Assembly (NCBI GenBank): GCA_021813325.1
Contig: JAKALA010000021.1
Coordinates: 1-54,965, forward strand
DNA from: a bacterium
GTDB taxonomy: Bacteria; Verrucomicrobiota; Verrucomicrobiia; Limisphaerales; UBA11358
Reading direction: 5' to 3'
Length of the DNA: 54,965 nucleotides
Shown: positions 9,468 through 17,636 of the stretch, piece after piece
Numbering within the stretch: position 1 is the first letter of the stretch
How the letters are laid out: each line of letters begins with the position of its first letter
Position numbers and translations under genes: made by a program
Notes under the pieces: generated by a model
Seen by the model: the letters and a program-made list of their open reading frames with translations, nothing else
Databases searched by the model: none
Told to the model about the DNA's origin: nothing

Positions 9468-9807
9468 CTCGTTGCGCTCGCGGTATTTTATGAGTTTTTT
9501 TTAGCGTGAAGCCGAGTTTTCCCAGCCGCACCCAGACGGCGTTGTGACTGACGGCCAAGGCCGTGGCGATTTCTTTGAGCGTGGCATCAGGCTGTTTTTG
9601 GACGTGGGCTGAAAGTTTTTGCGGATCCAGCTTGCGCCATTTCCCCCAGCTTGTTTTCGGGGCCAGCTTCCCGGCTTTGGCGGCGGCGAGGTAGCGATAG
9701 ACCGTGCGCCGCGCCACTGCGAAACGGCGCCCAGCCTCGGCCTTGGAACCGCCGGCTTGGAGAAATTTCACAACCCGTTCGCGTAAATCCAACGTATAGG
9801 CTTTCAT
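9370..9807 (-). CDS. IS630 transposase, DNA-binding part (orfA)
   Basis: About 145 residues from an ATG at 9807-9805; a TTG two codons earlier is possible. It begins MKAYTLDLRERVVKFLQAGG with a helix-turn-helix (SKAEAGRRFAVARRTVYRYL), then a second HTH region (TLKEIATALAVSHNAVWVRL). This is the paired HTH arrangement of IS630 N-termini. Homology ends at LGFTLKKTHK; residues after this are read in the wrong frame beyond the A8 run, so the annotated C-terminal tail is probably not functional unless slippage fails. Confidence 0.85.
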   Translation of the reverse strand: MKAYTLDLRERVVKFLQAGGSKAEAGRRFAVARRTVYRYLAAAKAGKLAPKTSWGKWRKLDPQKLSAHVQKQPDATLKEIATALAVSHNAVWVRLGKLGFTLKKTHKIPRAQRGATLALPARTRKVQRPARLLPRRVRRGSSSVS

Positions 9808-9850
9808 GCCCAAAGCCTATCACCAAATGTGCCAATGTCTATGTTAATTG

Positions 9851-11134
9851 CTATAAAACCACGGCCCGCTTTACTGGGCGAGCTTGCGATTGATCAGATG
9901 AGTTCATTTCATCGGCCCAAATTTGTTTGATCGTCGCTTCGGTGTTGAAACCATTGGGGCAGGCTTCGCTTTTCGTGTTTGCCCAATACCAATGCGGCCC
10001 ATCGCGTCTGCCGGGACTCAGAATGCGGCTTCCGGGCATTTCGAGGTGTCCGTTGGGATCAGTCGTTTTAACCCAGTTCCAGGCATACCGAAGCCATTGA
10101 TTCCGATCAGATTCAGGCAGCAGAGCGAACCATGTAATTTCATCCCAACCCCAGATAAACGGCGAAGCACTGAGCTTTCCGGGATTGTGGCTGCCAAAAT
10201 TGTCGAACTCGACCAGGTAAGGCAGATGATCGCAGCTCCAGCCACTCGGCGTGACGCCGCCCTTGCTTCGGAGGAAAATGGAATCGGCATAGCCAACTTC
10301 CAATTTACCCCGGTAAGGCTCGTTGGTGATGGCCATAATACGCAGCGGAAATGAATGGAAATCGAACAGCAACTTTCCTTGCTCCACATATCCGCCGGTG
10401 GGTGTATGCGCATCACAAATCAGCAAATGGCGTCGGGCATGTTGATGAGCGTAAGCGCGCACTCGGCCCAACATATCCCGCCAGCCCGCATGACCGGGAT
10501 CGTTGTTATCAATGAGACCCACCTGACCGAAATGAACCGCCTCGATTCCCACATCAATATAACTGGTGGCCAGAAAATAAAACCACATGCGCGTTTCCAG
10601 ACGGCTCATGTCGGGAACCGATGCGTCATTGCCCCAGTGATTCACAAAACGTCCGCTGACATACAACATGTCGTCGTAGTTGAAGTTTCGATTGGCAACG
10701 GCCTGCCCAAACTCGTTGAAAACGCGCTCTGGAATGGGAATGGATTCCACATTTCGGGTGACAATCTCAAAAGCCGCCGCCTGCAAAATGATCTCGGGAT
10801 CAATTTTGTGTAATGCTTCAGCATAACGCTTGGCGGTTTTGAGAAAGCGGGGCAAGTTGCTTTCATGGCCCCAAAGCATCAGGGCGCGACCGACAAATTT
10901 CGCCTTGGTATCAATAATGAAACGAAAATTATCCTGCGGATCAGCCCTGCCTGGGCTTGGCGCTGACGCCAGATCATCGTGCAACAGTTCGGTAAAGCTG
11001 ACCGACCGATCCAGATAATTTTCCAAAACCTGGCGCGAAATTGTGGTGTCAAACCGGAAATCCTGGGCCGACGCTTCGAAAATACTGGCACAAAGTAAGA
11101 CGACGAGAACCTTTGAGAAATTGTAATGATTCAT
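9851..11134 (-). CDS. Secreted protein of unknown function, 3' end altered by IS630
   Basis: 427 residues. A signal peptide (FSKVLVVLLCASIFEASAQ) predicts export. I do not recognise a family. Visible features are an Asp/Trp-rich body (RLETRMWFYFLATSYID, WGWDEITWFALLP), many aromatic residues and a Cys pair; the overall look is of a glycoside-hydrolase-like or lyase-like enzyme with helical repeats, but this is only an impression. It lies beside DUF5703/GH95-like, GH99-like and GH92 genes, which suggests a role in glycan breakdown. The IS630 element replaced the original final Lys and TAA with TAG, so the protein is essentially intact. A leader palindrome lies about 70 bp upstream. Confidence 0.6.
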   Translation of the reverse strand: MNHYNFSKVLVVLLCASIFEASAQDFRFDTTISRQVLENYLDRSVSFTELLHDDLASAPSPGRADPQDNFRFIIDTKAKFVGRALMLWGHESNLPRFLKTAKRYAEALHKIDPEIILQAAAFEIVTRNVESIPIPERVFNEFGQAVANRNFNYDDMLYVSGRFVNHWGNDASVPDMSRLETRMWFYFLATSYIDVGIEAVHFGQVGLIDNNDPGHAGWRDMLGRVRAYAHQHARRHLLICDAHTPTGGYVEQGKLLFDFHSFPLRIMAITNEPYRGKLEVGYADSIFLRSKGGVTPSGWSCDHLPYLVEFDNFGSHNPGKLSASPFIWGWDEITWFALLPESDRNQWLRYAWNWVKTTDPNGHLEMPGSRILSPGRRDGPHWYWANTKSEACPNGFNTEATIKQIWADEMNSSDQSQARPVKRAVVL

Positions 11135-11194
11135 GTCAAGGCATCGCTTGAAGGCCGGGTTGCCAATACGCTATCCGCCGAAATTTGAAAACAC

Positions 11195-11213
11195 CATCCC
11201 CGAAATCGGGGAC
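11195..11213 (-). promoter_or_regulatory. Leader palindrome, copy B
   Basis: TCCCCG-AAAT-CGGGGA, followed on the minus strand by ATGGTGTTTT. It sits about 60-80 bp upstream of the 9851-11134 gene and in the divergent region shared with the GH95-like gene starting at 11433, so it could act on either. It is the same motif as copies A and C. Confidence 0.45.
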
Positions 11214-11432
11214 TTACCCCAATGTGACCAAGCGGATATTGCTTTGCCCATGACCCCTTTAACCGATGCAAGCCACTTCATCCCGCCGATTTCAAGGTTT
11301 ATCGGCTGGAGGCTGTTGGCTGAGCCGCTCTTTCACCGGAATCATTCCAGCTCGGAAATAATTTTTAGTTGTCTTTCACCGAGCAGAGCAGGTTTAAATT
11401 ACCCCAGAAACACTTAATCCATTTGCACTGGC

Positions 11433-13748
11433 ATGAAAACAATCGGAGTCACTTTTCTGTTGTTGCTGGCGGGCCTTTCCACACCGGCGCAAACCAAACC
11501 ATTGGCCCCGCCAAGTGAGGTTGTCTGGCACGGTCTGGGAACCAATGAAAACGACAGCATGCCATTGGGAAACGGTGATCTGGCGCTCAATGTATGGACC
11601 GAAACCAATGGCGATCTGCTCCTGCTGATCGCCAAGGCCGATGCCTGGAGCGAAAATGGTCAGCTGCTAAAACTGGGGCGCGTCCGGGTTAAACTGGCCA
11701 ACAACCCGTTCATCAACGCCCCGGACTTCACCCAATGTTTGCAACTGGAATCGGGTGAAGTGACCCTTCAGGCTGGGAACAATCGTGTGGTCGTCTGGGT
11801 GGATGCCAACCGCCCGGTTGCCCACGTGGAAATTCAAACCGAATTGCCGGTTGAACTGGAGGCCCGCGCCGAACTGTGGCGCACGAACTCATATCACCTC
11901 GATCAACGGGCCGTGGCGGCGGCCGGAATTTTTGAATGGGGCAACAATCCTGACGGCTTGACGTTCGAACCAGACATTGTTTTCCACGCAACCAACCCAT
12001 GGGTTGCGTGGGCACACTACAACACCCGCAGCATTTATCCGCTCGTTTTTGAGCAAGAGCACCTGGCGTCGTTGCTACCGAAATACCCGGACCCTCTATT
12101 GCACCGATGTTTTGGCATCGCGATGAAGGGTTCCAATCTTGCGGCAACAAACCAGCGAACGGTGAAGTCCACCCAAGCCGGCAAAACCTTTCGCCTGGAT
12201 CTGTATGCGTTAACGGATCAAGTCGATTCTCCTGACCGGTGGCTGGCCGAGACAGATCAGTTGATGGCAAAATGTGAATCCGTTTCCATCGCAACCGCCC
12301 GGCAGGCACATCGCCAGTGGTGGTCGAATTTCTGGAACCGAAGCTGGATTCGTGTCTCGGGCGACCCCGGAGCGGAAGCCGTTTCCCAGGGTTATGCAAT
12401 CCAACGTTTCATGACCGCCTGCGCCGGACGGGGCGCCCAACCCATCAAATTTAATGGTTCCTTGTTCACAGTCGGTCATGATCTCCCGGCAGGAACGAGT
12501 TCAACCGAGAACAATCACGATCCCGATTATCGCGCCTGGGGCGCCTGTTATTGGAATCAAAATGTCCGTTTTTCCTACTGGCCGCTGCTGGCAAGCGACG
12601 ATTACGATTTGCTCCAACCGTGGTTCGACATGTATTTAAAAGCCCTGCCTCTGGCCAAGGACCGGACCCGGGCATATTTTCATCACGACGGTGCGAGTTT
12701 CATTGAGACCATGTATTTCTGGGGACTGCCCAACGTCAATGACTTTGGCTGGAACAATCCGGGGCCGGAATTGCAAAGCGAATGGATGCGTTATCACATT
12801 CAAGGCGGCCTTGAGGTTCTGGCCCAAATGTTGGATCGGTATGATTACGCGCCGGATGACGCCTTTGCCCGGAATCGTCTGCTGCCGTTTGCTGATGCCA
12901 TTTTGACTTACTACGATCAACACTGGCCGAGAGGTGCTGATGGAAAAATCCACATGGCGCCGGCGCAAGCGATCGAAACCTATCAGCGCGACGCAGTCAA
13001 TCCCGCCCCGGATTTGGCGGGTCTTATTAGTATTTTGCCGCGTCTCTTGCAACTTCCACAGACCTTGAGCACTGCGGAGGAACGGGGGCTTTGGAACAAC
13101 ATGCTGAAGGACGTTCCGCCCCTGCCAACGGGAACCACCGCGCACGGCAAAATCCCGCCGCAAGGTCACGGCGAGACGGACGGGAAACCGGTTTTGCTGC
13201 CAGCGTATCAGTATGGCGAACCGCGAAATCATGAAAATCCGGAATTATACGCCGTCTTCCCCTACCCCATTTACGGCGTCGGCAAACCAGAATTACAACT
13301 GGCGCGAAACACGTTTGCCGCCCGGCTTCATCCGTTCGGCAAATGCTGGGGACAGGACGGCATTCAAGCGGCCATGCTGGGTTTGACTGGCGAGGCCAAA
13401 AAGTCATTGCTTCAGGAATTCACCTCTTACGGCAATCAGCGGTTTAAATGGTTCTGGTCCAAAAACAGCGACTGGATTCCCGACATGGACAATGGCGGCG
13501 CCGGCATGCTGACGCTGCAACGAATGATCATGCAGTGCGATGGCAAACGGATTCTGCTGCTACCTGCCTGGCCCGAAGCGTGGAATGCCGACTTCAAACT
13601 TCATGCCCCTTACAACACCATCGTAAGCGGAAAAGTTGTCGCCGGAAAAATTATCGGGCTGGAGGTTCTGCCGGCGGAACGGGCCAAAGATGTCGTGATG
13701 CCGGGAAGCACGCCGCCGGTTTTGCCTTCGCGCAAGCAGCTTCAGTAA
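11433..13748 (+). CDS. Secreted DUF5703 / GH95-like glycosidase
   Basis: 771 residues with a signal peptide (TFLLLLAGLSTPAQT). The N-terminal region (VVWHGLGTNENDSMPLGNGD, then LALNVWTETNGDLLLLIAK and DAWSENGQLLKLGRVRVKL) matches the DUF5703 beta-sandwich that resembles the N-terminal domain of GH95 alpha-L-fucosidases. Residues about 290-640 read as an alpha/alpha-barrel (FIETMYFWGLPNVNDFGWNN, EWMRYHIQGGLEVLAQM), and the C-terminal part as a beta domain. GH95 enzymes release L-fucose or L-galactose by inversion; DUF5703 members have no firmly known activity to me. It stands alone on the plus strand and its stop overlaps the stop of the convergent response regulator. Confidence 0.7.
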   Translation: MKTIGVTFLLLLAGLSTPAQTKPLAPPSEVVWHGLGTNENDSMPLGNGDLALNVWTETNGDLLLLIAKADAWSENGQLLKLGRVRVKLANNPFINAPDFTQCLQLESGEVTLQAGNNRVVVWVDANRPVAHVEIQTELPVELEARAELWRTNSYHLDQRAVAAAGIFEWGNNPDGLTFEPDIVFHATNPWVAWAHYNTRSIYPLVFEQEHLASLLPKYPDPLLHRCFGIAMKGSNLAATNQRTVKSTQAGKTFRLDLYALTDQVDSPDRWLAETDQLMAKCESVSIATARQAHRQWWSNFWNRSWIRVSGDPGAEAVSQGYAIQRFMTACAGRGAQPIKFNGSLFTVGHDLPAGTSSTENNHDPDYRAWGACYWNQNVRFSYWPLLASDDYDLLQPWFDMYLKALPLAKDRTRAYFHHDGASFIETMYFWGLPNVNDFGWNNPGPELQSEWMRYHIQGGLEVLAQMLDRYDYAPDDAFARNRLLPFADAILTYYDQHWPRGADGKIHMAPAQAIETYQRDAVNPAPDLAGLISILPRLLQLPQTLSTAEERGLWNNMLKDVPPLPTGTTAHGKIPPQGHGETDGKPVLLPAYQYGEPRNHENPELYAVFPYPIYGVGKPELQLARNTFAARLHPFGKCWGQDGIQAAMLGLTGEAKKSLLQEFTSYGNQRFKWFWSKNSDWIPDMDNGGAGMLTLQRMIMQCDGKRILLLPAWPEAWNADFKLHAPYNTIVSGKVVAGKIIGLEVLPAERAKDVVMPGSTPPVLPSRKQLQ

Positions 13749-14374
13749 GATTCCGACTTGTGGCGGGCCACCGCTTCAAGCCGGCTGCGCACGTGCATTT
13801 TCTGGCAAATGTTCTTCACGTAAGTGCGAACGGTTTCGGTGCCAATGTTCAACTTGTCACCGATTTCCTTGTAGATAAAACCGGACGACAGCAAATCCAG
13901 GACCTCCCGCTCGCGGGGAGAAAGATTTTCCGATTCGGTCGGCGAGTTTCCCACCAGATGAAAGTGTTTCACCACTTTGCTGGCAATGTGGCTGGACATC
14001 GGCGCGCCGCCTTTGGACACATCGCGGATGGCTTCCAGCAACTGCTCCGGCGGGCTGGATTTCACCAGATAACCGTTCGCGCCGGATTTCAACGCGCGGA
14101 AGATGCGTTCGCTGTCCTCATAAATCGTCACCATGATGACCTGCATGTTGGGCGCCGACTTTTTGATTTCCGCAACGCATTGGATGCCGGACATGCCCGG
14201 CAATTTGATATCCATGAGCACCACGTCGGGAAGCTTGGAGAGAATTTCCGGCAAGGCTTCCTCCGCAGACATAAACGCACCGAGACATTTGATGTCTGGC
14301 GCCGTCTCCAAAATTGTCACGAGTTGCTCCCGCAAACCGCGATCGTCTTCAACAATGACAACCGTCTTTTTCAT
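13742..14374 (-). CDS. NarL/LuxR-type response regulator
   Basis: 210 residues. The receiver domain is at 1-120, with acidic pocket EDD at 9-11, phospho-acceptor D55 in VVLMDIKLPG and conserved Lys in NGYLVKSS near 106. A LuxR-type HTH domain is at about 145-205 (LSPREREVLDLLSSGFIYKE, then TVRTYVKNICQKM). It lies 64 bp downstream of the histidine kinase on the same strand and is surely its partner. Position inside a glycosidase block suggests control of nearby glycan genes, possibly the flanking GH95-like, GH99-like and GH92 genes; that is inference. Confidence 0.92.
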   Translation of the reverse strand: MKKTVVIVEDDRGLREQLVTILETAPDIKCLGAFMSAEEALPEILSKLPDVVLMDIKLPGMSGIQCVAEIKKSAPNMQVIMVTIYEDSERIFRALKSGANGYLVKSSPPEQLLEAIRDVSKGGAPMSSHIASKVVKHFHLVGNSPTESENLSPREREVLDLLSSGFIYKEIGDKLNIGTETVRTYVKNICQKMHVRSRLEAVARHKSESY

Positions 14375-14438
14375 TTAAGACATTCAATCAATGCTCACCG
14401 CATGATAATCAACGGGTTTAGCCATGGCGAATTCAGAT

Positions 14439-16106
14439 TCAGGCATCCAGCCCGGCAGGCTTGATGAGCAGGCGCATTCGCACGGTCGTCCCGCAACCCG
14501 GCGCGCTTTCGACAAAGCACTGTCCGCCAGCCTGGTTCAGCCGTTGCTTCATATTATTCAGTCCGTTGCCGGATGGCTCGGAAGCGGGCTTGAATCCCCG
14601 GCCATCATCCGCGATGGAGATGTTTAGAAACCCATCGGCATAATTGATGCGCACGGTAATCTCCTGGGCACTGGCATGTTTGATCACATTATGCACGGCC
14701 TCCTTCACGGCCATGGTGATGTTGTGGCGCGTCTGACTGGAAACCTGCGCCTCCGGCGGCAAATCCAAAACGTGAAACCGGCAGCGAAGCTGGGTGCGCT
14801 CACACAGCTGGTTGACCATCTGGCAAAGATAATTTCCCAGCGCCTCCAAATTATCATTCTCGGGGTTGACCGCCCAAACCGTCTCATAAAGCGCCGAGAC
14901 CAGTTCGCGCGACATCTTTGAAACCTTGTCAAAATCATTGCGCGCCGCTTCCGGAAAATCAGCATTGCCCTGCGCCATTGCGCTCAAGAGCGATATTTGG
15001 GTGACGCGCGCCCCGAGATCATCATGAATATCGTGGGCGATGCGCAGGCGTTCCTGCTCCACGGCCCGCTGTTGCTTCAAACGCGCCATTTCGCGGCGCA
15101 TCCGTTGCCAGACAAAATAGCGACTCACGGCGGCCAGAATGCCCGTCAAGCACACCACCGCCACCGCCCAAAACCAGGGAGTTTTCCAGAATGGCTGCGG
15201 CACAAACACGCGCACCGAGTCATGAAGCCCGGTCAACACCCCCATGGCATCCACTGCTTCAACCTGAAATTCATAATTGCCCGGCCCCAATCCGTCGTAT
15301 CTGGCCTCGTGAAAGTTGGCGGTGCCCATGCTATACATTTCGTTCCATTCCACCACCAAGTTGTCACCGGGAGTAACCGTCGGCGCCTGTTCCAGAATGT
15401 TATGCCATTCGACGTGCCCGATCGGATCTTCGTCAATGATTGCAAACGCCTTGGTCTGCGGCGCCTGCCCAAATTTCACGACTTTGGCCATGCTCGGGCT
15501 TAACCCGTCATGCATCCATCCTTTGGGCGGATCCCCCGAACTGCGATCACTCGCATCGTTGTCGAAAGGCGATTGTAGCAACGGAACATTTCCCGATGTA
15601 TCCGAAGCCTTGGAAACAACCAAATTGGCCACCACATAAATGCCAATCGTATCGGGCGGGCCGGCCGAAGAAATCACGATCAGAATTCGATTCGCTTGGG
15701 GCGGGACCACAATCGTTTCACGCCGGTGTGTCAAAGCCGAAGTTTTCAGGGATCCCGTCCACCCCATGCTCTGTCCTTTGACGCTGTAAATGTTCTGGCT
15801 GACTTGATCGCCGGCGGCATTGTAAAACCGGACAATCATCCGCATTTCCGCGTCACCTTCATGCCAGTTGTTTTCATAACCATTCAACCGGCAGCGCAAG
15901 TGCAACGCCGGCCCGTGATAATTGGTGGTCAAACCAAACCCAAAAATGACGCTCTCGGGATACGTGCCCAGACTGGCCACGGCCTGGCTTTGAAATGGCA
16001 GGGCCTTTCCATTCACGCTGATGGATTGGATGTTCAATTCAGGCCCGGCATCTGCTTTCACAAAGATTCCCGACAGCAGGAAAAGAGCAAAAACGGACGA
16101 TCTCAT
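14439..16106 (-). CDS. HisKA_3-type sensor histidine kinase with large extracytoplasmic domain
   Basis: 555 residues. I chose the ATG at 16106 because it starts a signal peptide (MRSSVFALFLLSGIFVKADA); an upstream ATG would add 58 unlikely residues. Residues 20-300 form an exported sensor region ending in a Y_Y_Y-like beta domain (YDGLGPGNYEFQVEAVDAMG). A transmembrane helix follows at about 308-331. The dimerisation/phospho-acceptor region has H361 in RIAHDIHDDLG, and an HATPase domain closes the protein (DDGRGFKPASEPSGNGLNNM). The layout resembles kinases that sense extracellular glycans, though without the beta-propeller repeats of Bacteroidetes hybrid systems. A leader palindrome lies about 115 bp upstream. 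Confidence 0.88.
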   Translation of the reverse strand: MRSSVFALFLLSGIFVKADAGPELNIQSISVNGKALPFQSQAVASLGTYPESVIFGFGLTTNYHGPALHLRCRLNGYENNWHEGDAEMRMIVRFYNAAGDQVSQNIYSVKGQSMGWTGSLKTSALTHRRETIVVPPQANRILIVISSAGPPDTIGIYVVANLVVSKASDTSGNVPLLQSPFDNDASDRSSGDPPKGWMHDGLSPSMAKVVKFGQAPQTKAFAIIDEDPIGHVEWHNILEQAPTVTPGDNLVVEWNEMYSMGTANFHEARYDGLGPGNYEFQVEAVDAMGVLTGLHDSVRVFVPQPFWKTPWFWAVAVVCLTGILAAVSRYFVWQRMRREMARLKQQRAVEQERLRIAHDIHDDLGARVTQISLLSAMAQGNADFPEAARNDFDKVSKMSRELVSALYETVWAVNPENDNLEALGNYLCQMVNQLCERTQLRCRFHVLDLPPEAQVSSQTRHNITMAVKEAVHNVIKHASAQEITVRINYADGFLNISIADDGRGFKPASEPSGNGLNNMKQRLNQAGGQCFVESAPGCGTTVRMRLLIKPAGLDA

Positions 16107-16216
16107 TGAAATGTTGAGACTCGTTAGACGGATGAATGATGCACCAAAAACGGTCATGGATGGCTTTGTTGCTAATAGCCTATCATCTGACATTCTTTCA
16201 AAACACCAGAAAATCC

Positions 16217-16234
16217 ATCCCCGCTTTCGGGGAT
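16217..16234 (-). promoter_or_regulatory. Leader palindrome, copy C
   Basis: TCCCCG-CTTT-CGGGGA, followed on the minus strand by ATGGATTTTC. It lies in the divergent region between the histidine kinase (start 16106) and the GH99-like gene (start 16328), roughly 110 bp from each. It is the same motif as copies A and B, in the same orientation. Confidence 0.45.
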
Positions 16235-16327
16235 ATTTGTTCAGAACCATCCAATTTACGCTTAAAGGAATCCGGCTCATGCGCTAAAAACTCGTCACAA
16301 CTCCGAAAAATCCTTCAAGACTTAAAC

Positions 16328-17632
16328 GTGAAACTTTTGCTGCTAATCGGACTTTTACTCCTTCGCACCCCTGATCTCCTGGCCCAGAACAAGCACGGAG
16401 CGATCTCAAACTTCCCAAGCTACATCGGTCGCGTCATGTGCGGTTATCAAGGGTGGTTCAGAGTCGAAGGCGATGGCTCGGGCGAAGGATGGTCGCATTA
16501 CAGCGAACACGGAACCTTGTCCGCCGCCACATTGCATCCGGATTTTTGGCCGGATGTTTCGGAATACGCAAAGACTTATCCCACGACCTTGACGAATCAT
16601 GACAGCTCGGTTGCACGGGTTTTCAGTTCTGTGGATCAAAGCACCACGGACCTGCATTTCAAGTGGATGCGGCAATACGATATTGACGGAGTCTTCGTTC
16701 AGCGCTTCTTCAGCGGATTGCGCACGCCAGAAAGCCGGCAGCGAAGTCGCGTCGTCCTGGCCCATGCCATCAAGTCCTCGCAAAAATATGGCCGTGCCAT
16801 TGCCGTGATGTATGACCTCTCCGGCCTTCGTGATTCCGGCGAGAATTGTTCGGCGATCATTCAGGACTGGAAAGAACTGGTGGATGAATTACATGTAACT
16901 TCACAGCCAACGAACAATTACCTCTACCATCGCGGAAAACCGCTGGTAGTGATTTGGGGATTGGGCTTTCCGGATCGTGGTTATGACATTCGTCGCATCG
17001 GCGTGGATAAAGTCATCGACTTTTTGAAACATGATCCGGAATACGGCGGCTGCTCTGTCATGTTGGGCGTGCCGACCTATTTCCGGGATTTGAACATTGA
17101 TTGCAACCCCGATCCCTATCTCCATAAATTGATTGAATCCACCGACATCGTCATGCCCTGGATGGTGCAACGTTTCACGCCGCTTTTACAATTTTTTGAC
17201 GCCACTCGCTATGAAAAACAAGTGAAAGCCGACCTTGCTTGGTGCTCCGCCCGGCACGTCGATTATGCGCCCTGCGTTTATCCGGGGTTCAGTTGGTTCA
17301 ACATGCATCAGCATGGCCAGAGTGATGATGCCATGATTTACCCATTGAACCAAATTCCCCGGCAAAAAGGGCGTTTTTACTGGAGCGAAATCAGCGGAGC
17401 CATCCAGGCCGGGGCGCAGATGCTCTACGTGGCCATGTTCGATGAAATGGACGAAGGCACGGCCATCTTCAAATGCTCAAATCATCCACCCGCCGGCGTC
17501 AAACTATGTGATTATGAAGGATTGCCCACCGACCACTATCTTTGGCTCACTGGCCAGGCGGGTAAAATGTTACGGGGTGAAATTCCGTTTTCAAAATCCC
17601 TTCCCAAACGCATCCCTTTAGAATCAAAATAG
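16328..17632 (+). CDS. Secreted GH99/GH71-like glycan hydrolase
   Basis: 434 residues from a GTG at 16328, chosen because it opens a clean signal peptide (VKLLLLIGLLLLRTPDLLAQ). The upstream in-frame ATG would add a 64-residue stretch with no signal character. The mature protein has a TIM-barrel look: VMCGYQGWFRVEGDGSGEGW, a beta strand ending DIDGVFVQRF, RAIAVMYDLSG, KPLVVIWGLGF, APCVYPGFSWFNM and LYVAMFDEMDEGTAIFK. This set is typical of the GH99/GH71-like superfamily, which includes endo-alpha-mannosidases/mannanases and alpha-1,3-glucanases. It ends 4 bp before the GH92 gene, so both are probably one operon acting on alpha-mannosidic glycans. Confidence 0.75.
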   Translation: MKLLLLIGLLLLRTPDLLAQNKHGAISNFPSYIGRVMCGYQGWFRVEGDGSGEGWSHYSEHGTLSAATLHPDFWPDVSEYAKTYPTTLTNHDSSVARVFSSVDQSTTDLHFKWMRQYDIDGVFVQRFFSGLRTPESRQRSRVVLAHAIKSSQKYGRAIAVMYDLSGLRDSGENCSAIIQDWKELVDELHVTSQPTNNYLYHRGKPLVVIWGLGFPDRGYDIRRIGVDKVIDFLKHDPEYGGCSVMLGVPTYFRDLNIDCNPDPYLHKLIESTDIVMPWMVQRFTPLLQFFDATRYEKQVKADLAWCSARHVDYAPCVYPGFSWFNMHQHGQSDDAMIYPLNQIPRQKGRFYWSEISGAIQAGAQMLYVAMFDEMDEGTAIFKCSNHPPAGVKLCDYEGLPTDHYLWLTGQAGKMLRGEIPFSKSLPKRIPLESK

Positions 17633-17636
17633 CCCC

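Larger units (their letters stand above)
8952..9853 (-). mobile_element. IS630-family insertion sequence
   Basis: About 902 bp. The ends are near-perfect inverted repeats, TAGCAATTAACA at the left and its complement TGTTAATTGCTA at the right, flanked by TA on both sides. This fits the TA-target duplication of the IS630/mariner group. Similarity between the ends continues inward through a GGCACAT block. The element holds two overlapping frames joined by an A8 run. It is inserted at the very end of the 9851-11134 gene, where the element end supplies the stop codon. Removing element plus one TA restores GTG GTT TTA AAA TAA. Confidence 0.88.

Noticed and set aside
16136-16327. Upstream ATG for the GH99-like protein, adding 64 residues
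   Set aside because: The added part has no signal character and overlaps the leader palindrome, while the GTG at 16328 opens a clean signal peptide.
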